From assembly GCF_004785685.1 (NCBI RefSeq), contig NZ_SRPF01000002.1:124001-188000 (forward strand): a stretch of DNA of 64,000 bases, given 5' to 3'. Each line of letters begins with the position of its first letter. Within the stretch, counting starts at the first letter, position 1. A program made the translations under genes and the position numbers. This document shows positions 1 through 9,174 of the stretch, piece by piece. The notes under the pieces are model-generated. The model was not told the origin of the DNA, searched no databases, and was given only the letters and a program-made list of their open reading frames with translations. The DNA is from Marinobacter confluentis. GTDB taxonomy: Bacteria > Pseudomonadota > Gammaproteobacteria > Pseudomonadales > Oleiphilaceae.

Positions 1-858
1 CAGCTTTTCACCGGCGTCCGCCATTCTGACCACGATACCGCCTTCAATCTCGTCCCGGTCAAAAGCATGCATGGGCTGACCCAGCTCCAGCATGACGTAA
101 TTGGTAACGTCTACGGCTGCGTCGATGGACCGAACACCGCAGCGGCGCAGTTTTTCCTGCATCCACAGTGGCGTTGGCGCACTGAGATCAACGTTTCGCA
201 GAATACGGCCGATGTAGGTCGGGCAACCTTCCGGCGCCCTCACGGCGATATTTGGCACTTCGGAATGTGTGGCTTTTACTGCCTCAATCCCAGGGCCTTC
301 AACCACCAGGCTGTTCAGCACGCCCACTTCCCGGGCAATGCCCTTGATGGACAGGCAGTCGGCACGGTTCGGCGTCAGGTCGACGTCGATGGTGACGTCG
401 TTCAGACCCAGAAACTGGTCCAGCTTTTCGCCCACGGGGGCATCAGTGGGCAACTCCATCAGGCCTTCGTGGTTATCCGACAGCCCCAGCTCCGACTCGG
501 AACAAAGCATGCCCTCGGAGGGCTGACCGCGCAGTTTCGCTTTCTTGATTTTGAACTCGCCGGGCAGCACGGCGCCGACGACCGCAAAAGGCACTTTCAA
601 ACCTTCACGAACGTTAGGCGCGCCGCAGACCACCTGAACTTCGGTGGCGCCATCGCTAACCTGGCAGACCCTGAGCTTGTCGGCGTCCGGGTGCGGCGCA
701 ACCGCAAGCACTTCGCCCACAACCACGCCGCTGAACTTGCCGGCAACCGGCTCAAAGCCGTCCACTTCCAGACCCGCCATGGTGATCTGGTGCATCAATG
801 CGTGGGTGTCGTTTGCCGGGTTGACCCACTCTCGGAGCCACTGCTCACTGAATTTCAT
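1..858 (-). CDS. pheT: Phenylalanyl-tRNA synthetase beta subunit, partial (C-terminus outside window)
   Basis: Beta subunit of the (alpha-beta)2 phenylalanyl-tRNA synthetase, which charges tRNA-Phe in the cytoplasm. Only the first 286 of roughly 790 residues are visible because the gene runs off the left edge. The protein begins [13 protein letters not shown], the classic PheT start. Residues about 40-150 form the tRNA-binding OB-like domain ([20 protein letters not shown]), followed by the start of the B3/B4 editing region ([13 protein letters not shown], then [18 protein letters not shown]). The ATG at 858 is chosen because the N-terminus matches the family. It lies 87 bp downstream of pheS and is presumably co-transcribed with it. 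Confidence 0.97.
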   Translation of the reverse strand, partial: MKFSEQWLREWVNPANDTHALMHQITMAGLEVDGFEPVAGKFSGVVVGEVLAVAPHPDADKLRVCQVSDGATEVQVVCGAPNVREGLKVPFAVVGAVLPGEFKIKKAKLRGQPSEGMLCSESELGLSDNHEGLMELPTDAPVGEKLDQFLGLNDVTIDVDLTPNRADCLSIKGIAREVGVLNSLVVEGPGIEAVKATHSEVPNIAVRAPEGCPTYIGRILRNVDLSAPTPLWMQEKLRRCGVRSIDAAVDVTNYVMLELGQPMHAFDRDEIEGGIVVRMADAGEKL

Positions 859-945
859 GGTATCTGCCTTGTACTGGAGCTTCTAACTGTAAGATTCTTC
901 TGGCTTCAAAAATTTGCGGGAGCTGGCGTTCTTCTGGCTCTCGGG

Positions 946-2070
<1,125 letters not shown>

Positions 2071-2078
2071 CTAAGCGA

Positions 2079-2432
2079 TCACAGGGATGCTTTGGCCGTT
2101 TCAACAACAGCAGAGAAAGCCTGCTGCTCGTTCATGGCCAGATCGGCCAGAACCTTGCGATCGATTTCGACGTTAGCCTTTTTCAGACCAGCAATCAGAC
2201 GGCTGTATGACAGACCGTTGGCGCGAGCGCCTGCGTTGATACGGGCAATCCACAAGGCGCGGAATGCACGCTTACGGTTGCGACGGTCACGATACGCGTA
2301 CTGACCGGCTTTGATGACCGCCTGTTTGGCTACACGATAAACGCGGCTACGCGCTCCGTAATAACCTTTGGCCTGATTCATAATCTTTTTGTGACGACGA
2401 CGTGCGACCACGCCACGCTTTACACGAGCCAT
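2079..2432 (-). CDS. rplT: 50S ribosomal protein L20
   Basis: Large-subunit protein that binds 23S rRNA early in 50S assembly. At 117 aa it matches the usual family length. The very basic N-terminus ([17 protein letters not shown]) and the [15 protein letters not shown] segment are diagnostic. An AGGA ribosome-binding site precedes the ATG. It lies 54 bp after rpmI. In E. coli L20 represses its own operon by binding the rpmI leader; I did not verify an equivalent structure here. Confidence 0.98.
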   Translation of the reverse strand: MARVKRGVVARRRHKKIMNQAKGYYGARSRVYRVAKQAVIKAGQYAYRDRRNRKRAFRALWIARINAGARANGLSYSRLIAGLKKANVEIDRKVLADLAMNEQQAFSAVVETAKASL

Positions 2433-2486
2433 ACTCTAATCCTTCTACCTTAAACCTTTGCAGGAATGTTCAGCGGCTGATTTAAA

Positions 2487-2678
2487 TCAGCACGCCGTCA
2501 TACGCTTGATGGAAGCCACGTCGGACTTGGCAATCAGCTTGGTACCACGGAGCTGACGCTTACGCTTTGGGCTCTTCTTGGTCAAGATATGACTGGTGAA
2601 GGACTGCTTGTGCTTGAAGCCGGTGGCGGTCTTCTTGAACCGCTTGGTAGCACCGCTTTTGGTTTTCATTTTCGGCAT
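2487..2678 (-). CDS. rpmI: 50S ribosomal protein L35
   Basis: Small basic ribosomal protein of the 50S subunit, 63 aa against the usual 64-65. The start [17 protein letters not shown] and the [11 protein letters not shown] segment are family hallmarks. It lies between infC and rplT in the conserved infC-rpmI-rplT order, 39 bp after infC. Confidence 0.98.
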   Translation of the reverse strand: MPKMKTKSGATKRFKKTATGFKHKQSFTSHILTKKSPKRKRQLRGTKLIAKSDVASIKRMTAC

Positions 2679-2717
2679 TTTTTAAAACTCCGCATTCTGT
2701 TTTTGGTGAAATCAGTA

Positions 2718-3257
2718 TTACTTCTTCTTGCGGGGAGCCACTACCATGGTCATCTGGCGGCCTTCCATTTTCGGCCGCTGTTCTACCTGGGCAATTTCTT
2801 CAATATCCGTTTCGATCCTGTTCATGAGCTTCATACCAATTTCCTGGTGTGCCATCTCACGCCCACGAAAACGAATGGTCAGCTTGCCGCGGTCCCCGTT
2901 TTCAAGGAAACGTACCAGGTTGCGTAGTTTGACCTGATAATCCCCTTCTTCAGTTCCTGGACGGAACTTAAGCTCTTTGACCTGCGTCTGCTTCTGTTTC
3001 TTCTTGGCAGCCGCTTTGGCCTTCTTCTCATCGAAGATTTTCTTACCGTAGTCCATTATCTTACAGACGATCGGATCGGAATCCGTAACCTGAACCAGGT
3101 CAAGAGACGCTTCTTCTGCCTGCTTGATTGCATCTTCAATCGACACTACGCCGACTTGGTTGCCCTCTGCGTCAATAAGACGGACTTCAGTTGCGTCAAT
3201 ATTCTCGTTAATCGGCGCTTTTGGTGTACGCCCCCGATTCGCTCGCTGTTTAATAAT
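2718..3257 (-). CDS. infC: Translation initiation factor IF-3, predicted AUU start
   Basis: IF-3 (179 aa) binds the 30S subunit, blocks premature 50S joining and proofreads the start codon and initiator tRNA. The N-domain ([17 protein letters not shown]) and C-domain ([30 protein letters not shown]) are clear. No ATG, GTG or TTG gives a full-length protein; the GTG at 3146 would remove about 37 conserved residues. An ATT at 3257 follows a GGAG by 5 nt and fits the family N-terminus, so an AUU start is assigned, as in E. coli infC. AUU is discriminated against by IF-3 itself, giving autoregulation. The A of the thrS stop TGA is the first base of this ATT, so the genes are probably translationally coupled. 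Confidence 0.95.
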   Translation of the reverse strand: MIKQRANRGRTPKAPINENIDATEVRLIDAEGNQVGVVSIEDAIKQAEEASLDLVQVTDSDPIVCKIMDYGKKIFDEKKAKAAAKKKQKQTQVKELKFRPGTEEGDYQVKLRNLVRFLENGDRGKLTIRFRGREMAHQEIGMKLMNRIETDIEEIAQVEQRPKMEGRQMTMVVAPRKKK

Positions 3258-5182
3258 CAGATCTCCGTTTTGGTTCTGCCTTTGCGTTCAATTTCGTCAG
3301 CCATCAGCTGTTCGAACGCGTCCAGCGATAAAGTACCCATATCTTCACCCTTGCGGGTTCTCACCGCAACGGCGTTGTTTTCGACTTCTTTGTCGCCGAC
3401 AACTACAAGGAAGGGTACTTTGTTAATAGTGTGCTCGCGGATTTTAAAGCCGATCTTCTCGTTTCTCAAGTCGGCATTTACCCTATAGCCGAGAGAATCC
3501 CACTTTTTTGCCAGTTTCTGGCAATATTCCCGCTGAGTATCGGTAATATTCATCACCGCAATCTGGGTGGGCGCCAGCCAGGTGGGAAAAGCGCCTTCGT
3601 ATTCTTCGATCAGAATACCAATAAACCGCTCGAACGACCCAAGAACGGCGCGGTGAAGCATAACCGGCGTTTTACGTTCGGAATTGTCCGCAACATACTG
3701 AGCGCCGAGACGGCCGGGCATGGAGAAATCGACCTGTATGGTACCACACTGCCACACCCGACCGATGCAGTCCTTCAGGGAGAACTCAATTTTCGGACCA
3801 TAGAAGGCGCCCTCACCCGGCAGCAGCTCCCAATCCACGCCTTCCCGGTTCAATGCTTCTTCCAACGCGGCTTCGGACTTGTCCCAGACTTCATCGGACC
3901 CCACCCGCTTTTCCGGGCGTGTCGACAGCTTGTACAGAATCTGGTCGAACCCGAAATCCGTGTAGATTTCGTGAAGCATACCGATAAACGCAGACACTTC
4001 CTTCTGGATCGCGTCCTCTTCACAGAAGATATGGGCATCGTCCTGGGTAAACCCGCGAACCCGCATCAGGCCATGCAATGCGCCAGACGCTTCGTTACGG
4101 TGGCAGGAGCCGAACTCCGCCAGGCGCAGGGGCAGATCCTTGTAGCTTTTCAGACCCTGATTGAACACCTGAACATGGCAGGGACAGTTCATCGGCTTGA
4201 TGGCGTAATCATGCTTCTCGGACTCGGTGGTGAACATATCGTCCTTGAATTTGTCCCAGTGCCCGGATTTTTCCCAAAGCGAGCGGGACACCACCTGAGG
4301 TGTCTTGATCTCTTTGTAGCCGTAATCATGCTGCTTCTGGCGCATGTACTGCTCGATTTCCTGGTACAGGGACCAGCCATCCGGGTGCCAGAACACCATG
4401 CCCGGCGCTTCTTCCTGCATGTGGAACAGGTTCAGCTTCTTGCCGATCTTGCGGTGATCACGTTTTTCCGCTTCTTCCAGCCGATTCAGGTAGGCCTTCA
4501 GGTCTTTCTTGTTGCCCCAGGCGGTACCGTAAACCCGCTGCAGCTGCTCATTGCTGGTATCGCCGCGCCAGTAGGCTCCGGCCACCTTGGTCAGCTTGAA
4601 GGCTTTGAGCTTGCCGGTGCTGGGCACGTGGGGGCCACGGCACAGGTCAATGAAGTCACCCTGACGGTAGAAAGACAGGTCCTCGTCACCGGGAATGTCT
4701 TCGATGATACGGACTTTGTATTCTTCGCCCATCTCGTCAAACAGCTTGATGGCTTCCTCACGAGACATCACCGAGCGGGACACCGGGAGGTCCTGTTTGG
4801 CCAGTTCTTCCATGCGCTTTTCGATCCGCGCCAGGTCTTCGTTGGTAAAGGGCCGGTCGTATTTGAAATCGTAGTAGAAACCGTTGTCGATTACCGGGCC
4901 GATCGTTACCTGGGCCCCGGGAAACAGCTCCTGGACCGCCATGGCCATCAGGTGCGCAGTAGAGTGGCGGATGATATCCACGCCTTCCTCGTCACGCTCG
5001 GTAACGATAGCCAGTTCAACGTCTTCATCGATGGGGTAGCTGGTGTCTACGAGGGTGCCATTCACACGACCGGCCAGCGCTGCCTTGGCCAGGCCTGCGC
5101 CAATATCAGCGGCAACATCGTGAACGGTCACGGCTTCGGAAAAACTGCGATGGCTGCCGTCAGGCAGAGTTACAACTGGCAT
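3257..5182 (-). CDS. thrS: Threonyl-tRNA synthetase
   Basis: Class II synthetase, 641 aa (E. coli 642), charging tRNA-Thr. Domains in order: TGS domain (1-62), editing domain with the [12 protein letters not shown] motif near residue 73, catalytic core with [10 protein letters not shown] and motif 2 ([20 protein letters not shown]), then a C-terminal anticodon-binding domain. The ATG at 5182 has an AGGAG at good spacing. It is the first gene of the translation cluster and overlaps infC by one base. The 5' leader carries two hairpins resembling the E. coli thrS autoregulatory operator (see separate entry). Confidence 0.98.
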   Translation of the reverse strand: MPVVTLPDGSHRSFSEAVTVHDVAADIGAGLAKAALAGRVNGTLVDTSYPIDEDVELAIVTERDEEGVDIIRHSTAHLMAMAVQELFPGAQVTIGPVIDNGFYYDFKYDRPFTNEDLARIEKRMEELAKQDLPVSRSVMSREEAIKLFDEMGEEYKVRIIEDIPGDEDLSFYRQGDFIDLCRGPHVPSTGKLKAFKLTKVAGAYWRGDTSNEQLQRVYGTAWGNKKDLKAYLNRLEEAEKRDHRKIGKKLNLFHMQEEAPGMVFWHPDGWSLYQEIEQYMRQKQHDYGYKEIKTPQVVSRSLWEKSGHWDKFKDDMFTTESEKHDYAIKPMNCPCHVQVFNQGLKSYKDLPLRLAEFGSCHRNEASGALHGLMRVRGFTQDDAHIFCEEDAIQKEVSAFIGMLHEIYTDFGFDQILYKLSTRPEKRVGSDEVWDKSEAALEEALNREGVDWELLPGEGAFYGPKIEFSLKDCIGRVWQCGTIQVDFSMPGRLGAQYVADNSERKTPVMLHRAVLGSFERFIGILIEEYEGAFPTWLAPTQIAVMNITDTQREYCQKLAKKWDSLGYRVNADLRNEKIGFKIREHTINKVPFLVVVGDKEVENNAVAVRTRKGEDMGTLSLDAFEQLMADEIERKGRTKTEI

Positions 5183-5205
5183 GATTTGCTCCTGTTAGCT
5201 CAGAG

Positions 5206-5258
5206 GTGATCCGTACCAAAGACCACATGGGGTCGGCTCTCCGTGATACAGACCACGG
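5206..5258 (-). promoter_or_regulatory. Predicted thrS translational operator: two tRNA-Thr anticodon-arm-like hairpins
   Basis: Two hairpins can be drawn in the thrS leader. The one nearer the gene (5206-5226) has a 7-bp stem GUGGUCU/GGAUCAC with two G-U pairs and a 7-nt loop UUGGUAC. This is the geometry of an anticodon arm, with U33 followed by GGU, a threonine anticodon. It ends 24 nt before the ATG, just 5' of the ribosome-binding site. The upstream hairpin (5241-5258) has a 5-bp stem CCGUG/CACGG and a loop containing UGU, another Thr anticodon. E. coli ThrRS represses its mRNA by binding two such stem-loops. The assignment here rests on structure and position; no binding has been shown. 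Confidence 0.6.
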
Positions 5259-5283
5259 GCCGATTTGCGGGGGAGTTTATCAG

Positions 5284-5312
5284 AAAAAAACCCGGCAGGT
5301 TAATGCCGGGTT
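5284..5312 (-). terminator. Rho-independent terminator after the TRAP permease gene
   Basis: On the minus strand a 9-bp stem AACCCGGCA/TGCCGGGTT with a 6-nt loop is followed by a run of T. It lies 27 bp downstream of the TRAP permease stop and upstream of thrS, separating the two transcription units. Confidence 0.9.
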
Positions 5313-5338
5313 CTGTTTGATGCATCGGCCTGAGCAAT

Positions 5339-7933
5339 TCAGGTGACGCTAGCCTCTTCCGGCGTTCGCCGACGCAACTGGCCGAAGGCAATCAAGCCCA
5401 ATAACGCCAGTGCCGGAATGAACATCAGCTCCTTCGGCGGGCGCTCCAGCTCTACCTGCACCGCATCAATGGTCCAGCCAAAGCTGATGCCTGCATCCTC
5501 AGCGGGGCTACCAAAACCGACGAAATCCACGACCATTTCACCATCGCTTTCCGATAGCTCAAGACCTGCAGCCGCCAGGCGCTCTGACGGTGAATCGCCA
5601 GCAGGAATCGGAAGCTTGAGATAGGTGGAGACCTCATCCCCGGACAGCGACATACCCGATGCCTTGACGACAATGTCGCCGTCGGCCGGAACCTTCGCCA
5701 CATGTTCTTCTATCACCGTACCCGGCCGCTCCTCCGTTTCCGGATACACCATGTCCCACCAGTAACCTGGGCGGAACAGAGTGAAGGTGATCAGCAGAAG
5801 CAGTGCCGACTCCCATTTGTAGCTCTTGGTAAACCAGTAACCCTGAGTCGCCGCTGAAAAAACCAGCATGGCCGTAACGGCACTGAAGATGGTAATCACC
5901 AGGTCGAACCAGCCAGTCAGGCCGATCAGCAACAACTGGGTGTTGAAGATAAACATGAACGGAAGAATGGCAGTCCGGATATCGTAGGTGAAACCCTGGA
6001 TACCGGTTCTTATGGGGTCTGCTCCTGATATGGCGGCGGCGGCATAAGCCGCCAGCCCCACGGGCGGCGTGTCGTCCGCCAGTATGCCGAAATAGAACAC
6101 AAACAGATGCACCGCAATCAGTGGCACCAGCAGCCCGTTCTGTGCCCCCAGAGTCACGATGACCGGCGCCATCAGCGTGGACACCACAATGTAATTGGCG
6201 GTTGTGGGCAGCCCCATGCCCAATATCAGACTGATCAGCGCCGTGAAGATCAGCATCAACAGCAGGTTGCCGCCGGATATGAACTCAACGAACTGGGTCA
6301 TCACCAGCCCGATACCGGTCAGCGTAACGGTACCGACCACAATGCCCGCGGTGGCCGTGGCTACGCCGATGCCCACCATGTTCCGGGCGCCGGTCACCAG
6401 GGAATGCAGCAGATCACTGAACCCCTGGGTCATTTTCGGAAGCAGACCCGCCTGCCGACGAAAGCAGGCCTTCAGCGGCCGTTGGGTGATCACGATGAAA
6501 ACCATGAACATGGTGGCCCAGAAGGCCGATAGCTGCGGTGAAAACCGCTCGACGGTCAGGCACCAGATCAGCACCACCACCGGCAGCAGGAAGTAAAGGC
6601 CGGTTTTAACCGTCGGCCCGGTCTCGGGAAGCTCGTCCATGGACGATTCCGGGTCATCCTCCTCAAGATCCGGAAAACGGGTGGCATAGCCCACCAGCGC
6701 TATGTAGATCAGCAGAACCAGTGGGCCAAGAACCCAGACAGCCGCATCGCCGAAGAGCTCCTTGGTCCAGCCAATGCCGTAGTAGACCGCAAGGGTCAGC
6801 ACGCAAAGCCCAAGTAGAATCACTACCCAGTTGAGCATTCTCATGGCCAGTGTGGGGCGGTTCAAACGTTCGATGCCCTTCATGCCAAGCTTGCAGGCTT
6901 CCAGATGAACGATGTAAATCAGCGCAACATAGGAAATCATCGCAGGCAGAATGGCGTGTTTGATCACCTCCAGATAGGAAATGCCCACATACTCCACCAT
7001 CAGGAAAGCGGCTGCGCCCATAATCGGCGGCGTTAACTGACCATTAGTGGATGCCGCCACCTCGACCGCGCCAGCTTTGGTGGCCGGAAAACCCACCCGT
7101 TTCATCAGCGGGATGGTAAAGGTACCGGTGGTTACCACGTTGGCAATGGATGAACCGGAGATAACACCACTGAGCCCGCTGGACACAACCGCTGCTTTGG
7201 CGGGCCCGCCACGCATGTGGCCAAGCATGGCATAGGCAACCTTGATGAAGTAGTTGCCAGCTCCGGCACGCTCAAGAAGCGCGCCGAACAGCACAAACAG
7301 GAAAACGAAACTGGTGGAAACGCCAAGCGCAACGCCGAAAACACCCTCGGTGCCAAGCCACATATGAGAGGCCAGCTTGTTGAGGCTTGCCCCTTTATGG
7401 GAAATGACGTCGGGCATATAGGGGCCGGCCAACGCATAGATTATGAACACGCCAGCAACAATGGCCAGTGGCAGGCCCAGTGCGCGACGGGTGGCCTCAA
7501 GCAGCAGTACCAGGCCACCTAACGCAACAATCAGATCCTGGGTAATCGGCGCGCCCGGGCGCGTCGAAAGCTCTTCGTAGAACACATATAGGTAAGAGGC
7601 GGCGAATGCCGCAGCCAATGCCAGAACCCAGTCATAGATTGGCACATGGTCAACATGTTTACCCCGAAACATCGGGTAGGCGGAAAATGCCAGAAAAGCC
7701 GCAAACGCCAGGTGAATAGAGCGGGTCTCTGACGAGTTGAACACGCCGATTTCAAGAATATAAGGCAGTGGTGAAGCAATCCAGAGCTGAAACAGGGACC
7801 ATAGCAGCGGCACCACAAACAATATGACCGCAGCATAGCCCGTGGCTGCCCTGCCACCGGTCTCTGTCTGCAGAACTTCCGTAACTTTGGCCTGATCCAT
7901 GGCAGTCCCTTCATTGGGCTCGCTATTGCTCAT
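5339..7933 (-). CDS. TRAP transporter fused permease (4TM/12TM, DctQM-type) with C-terminal DUF3394-like tail
   Basis: Inner-membrane permease of a TRAP transporter, 864 aa, importing an unknown substrate with an ion gradient. Many hydrophobic helices are visible. The N-terminal part is the small-subunit-like (DctQ) region. The centre is the large DctM-like domain, with SGLSGVISGSSIANVVTTG and GMGLPTTANYIVVSTLMAP motifs. The last ~170 residues hold helices and a soluble segment including VGFGSPAEDAGISFGW, typical of the DUF3394 extension and PDZ-like in appearance. Fused permeases of this type pair with TAXI binding proteins, and one is encoded 80 bp upstream. The start at 7933 has an AGGA 8 nt upstream; an internal ATG 11 codons later is possible. 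Confidence 0.93.
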   Translation of the reverse strand: MSNSEPNEGTAMDQAKVTEVLQTETGGRAATGYAAVILFVVPLLWSLFQLWIASPLPYILEIGVFNSSETRSIHLAFAAFLAFSAYPMFRGKHVDHVPIYDWVLALAAAFAASYLYVFYEELSTRPGAPITQDLIVALGGLVLLLEATRRALGLPLAIVAGVFIIYALAGPYMPDVISHKGASLNKLASHMWLGTEGVFGVALGVSTSFVFLFVLFGALLERAGAGNYFIKVAYAMLGHMRGGPAKAAVVSSGLSGVISGSSIANVVTTGTFTIPLMKRVGFPATKAGAVEVAASTNGQLTPPIMGAAAFLMVEYVGISYLEVIKHAILPAMISYVALIYIVHLEACKLGMKGIERLNRPTLAMRMLNWVVILLGLCVLTLAVYYGIGWTKELFGDAAVWVLGPLVLLIYIALVGYATRFPDLEEDDPESSMDELPETGPTVKTGLYFLLPVVVLIWCLTVERFSPQLSAFWATMFMVFIVITQRPLKACFRRQAGLLPKMTQGFSDLLHSLVTGARNMVGIGVATATAGIVVGTVTLTGIGLVMTQFVEFISGGNLLLMLIFTALISLILGMGLPTTANYIVVSTLMAPVIVTLGAQNGLLVPLIAVHLFVFYFGILADDTPPVGLAAYAAAAISGADPIRTGIQGFTYDIRTAILPFMFIFNTQLLLIGLTGWFDLVITIFSAVTAMLVFSAATQGYWFTKSYKWESALLLLITFTLFRPGYWWDMVYPETEERPGTVIEEHVAKVPADGDIVVKASGMSLSGDEVSTYLKLPIPAGDSPSERLAAAGLELSESDGEMVVDFVGFGSPAEDAGISFGWTIDAVQVELERPPKELMFIPALALLGLIAFGQLRRRTPEEASVT

Positions 7934-8013
7934 AGCTACGTCCTGGAGAAATGTCGGAGGGAATGCGGCAGGACAGGCAAAAAGCCCGCCCTGCCTTCAG
8001 GTCTGCGACTGGA

Positions 8014-8997
8014 TCAGTCGATCAGACCGGCTTCTTTATAGTACTTGGCAGCACCCGGGTGCAGAGGCGCACTCAGGGCGTCACTGACCATCTCTTCCTT
8101 TTCCAGGTTGGCAAAGGCCGGATGCAGGCGCTTGAAGCTGTCAAAGTTCTCGAACACCGCCTTGACCACTTCATATACTATCTCGTCTGAAACATCGGTA
8201 GACGAAACAAAGGTCGCGGCTACGCCGAAGGTGGTGACATCTTCATCGCTGCCCCGATACATTCCTCCCGGAATGACGGCCTCACGATAATAAGGGTTGT
8301 CGCCAATCAGCGTGCGGGTTGCTTCGTTATCAACACTCACCAGAACACTGTCGCAGGACGTTGTGGCTTCCTTGATCGCGCCGGACGGATGCCCGACCGT
8401 ATAGAAAAACGCATCAATGTTGCCGTCGCAAAGCGCCTGGGACTGCTCCGCCGCTTTCAACTCGGCCGGCAGCGCGAATTTGTCCATGGTCCAGCCCATT
8501 TCCTCCATCAGCACTTCCGCTGTCGCCCGCTGGCCGGAGCCGGGGTTGCCCACGGAGACCCGCTTGCCTTCGAGGTCCTCGAAGGTCTTGATGCCAGAGC
8601 CCTTGCTGGCCACAACCGTGAACGGTTCCGGATGCAGGGAGAACACAGCGCGCAGCTTTTTGTTAGGGCCGTCTTCTTCGAACTGGCTGGTGCCATTGTA
8701 GGCGTGGTACTGCCAGTCGGACTGGGCAACGGCCAGATCGAGTTCGCCCTGGCGAATCGCGTTCAGGTTATACACCGAACCGCCGGTGCTCTCGACGGAG
8801 CAGCGAATGCCATGCTCTTTACGATCCATGTTGACCAGTCGGCAGATAGCACCACCGGCCGGATAGTAAACGCCGGTCACACCGCCGGTTCCGATGGTGA
8901 CAAAGGTCTGTTCCTGAGCGGTTACCGACGTGGCGGCGCCCCCGAAACTGACGGCGGCTGCGACCGCAAGCGCGGAAAACTTCTGTTTCAGTGCCAT
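8014..8997 (-). CDS. TAXI-family TRAP transporter solute-binding protein
   Basis: Periplasmic binding protein, 327 aa, that captures substrate for the fused TRAP permease downstream. It has a signal peptide ([21 protein letters not shown], probable cleavage after VTAQ). The TAXI signature follows directly ([20 protein letters not shown]), and later there is a conserved [16 protein letters not shown] segment. Gene order (binding protein then permease) and spacing suggest one operon that ends at the terminator at 5284. The ligand cannot be read from sequence; characterised TAXI proteins bind glutamate or other carboxylates. Confidence 0.94.
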   Translation of the reverse strand: MALKQKFSALAVAAAVSFGGAATSVTAQEQTFVTIGTGGVTGVYYPAGGAICRLVNMDRKEHGIRCSVESTGGSVYNLNAIRQGELDLAVAQSDWQYHAYNGTSQFEEDGPNKKLRAVFSLHPEPFTVVASKGSGIKTFEDLEGKRVSVGNPGSGQRATAEVLMEEMGWTMDKFALPAELKAAEQSQALCDGNIDAFFYTVGHPSGAIKEATTSCDSVLVSVDNEATRTLIGDNPYYREAVIPGGMYRGSDEDVTTFGVAATFVSSTDVSDEIVYEVVKAVFENFDSFKRLHPAFANLEKEEMVSDALSAPLHPGAAKYYKEAGLID

Positions 8998-9131
8998 GAC
9001 TATTCCCTTTTACTGTTTGTTTTACTCTTCACCCCGCTACACCGCAGGGGGCATGACGTCCTTTTAAACATAGACCACTTTCGCCAAGAAATAAAGGTTG
9101 ACAGTATCGCTAACTGCCTGACTGGAAACAG

Positions 9132-9154
9132 AAAAGCCCGCTTGGCGGGCTTTT
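9132..9154 (-). terminator. Rho-independent terminator after the RND transporter gene
   Basis: Symmetric hairpin AAAAGCCCGC/GCGGGCTTTT with a 3-nt loop, 20 bp past the RND stop. Both strands have a T-run after the stem, so it could act in either direction. It separates the RND cluster from the TAXI gene promoter region. Confidence 0.85.
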
Positions 9155-9174
9155 CTGGTTAAGACTTTAGTCGG

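Noticed and set aside
3431..5209. 592-aa open frame on the plus strand opposite thrS
   Set aside because: It is the antisense shadow of thrS, whose domains and reading frame are certain; no family motif or ribosome-binding site is seen in the shadow.
5183..5283. T-box riboswitch upstream of thrS
   Set aside because: No T-box bulge or terminator/antiterminator pair is present; the hairpins fit the ThrRS operator model, and T-boxes are rare in gammaproteobacteria.
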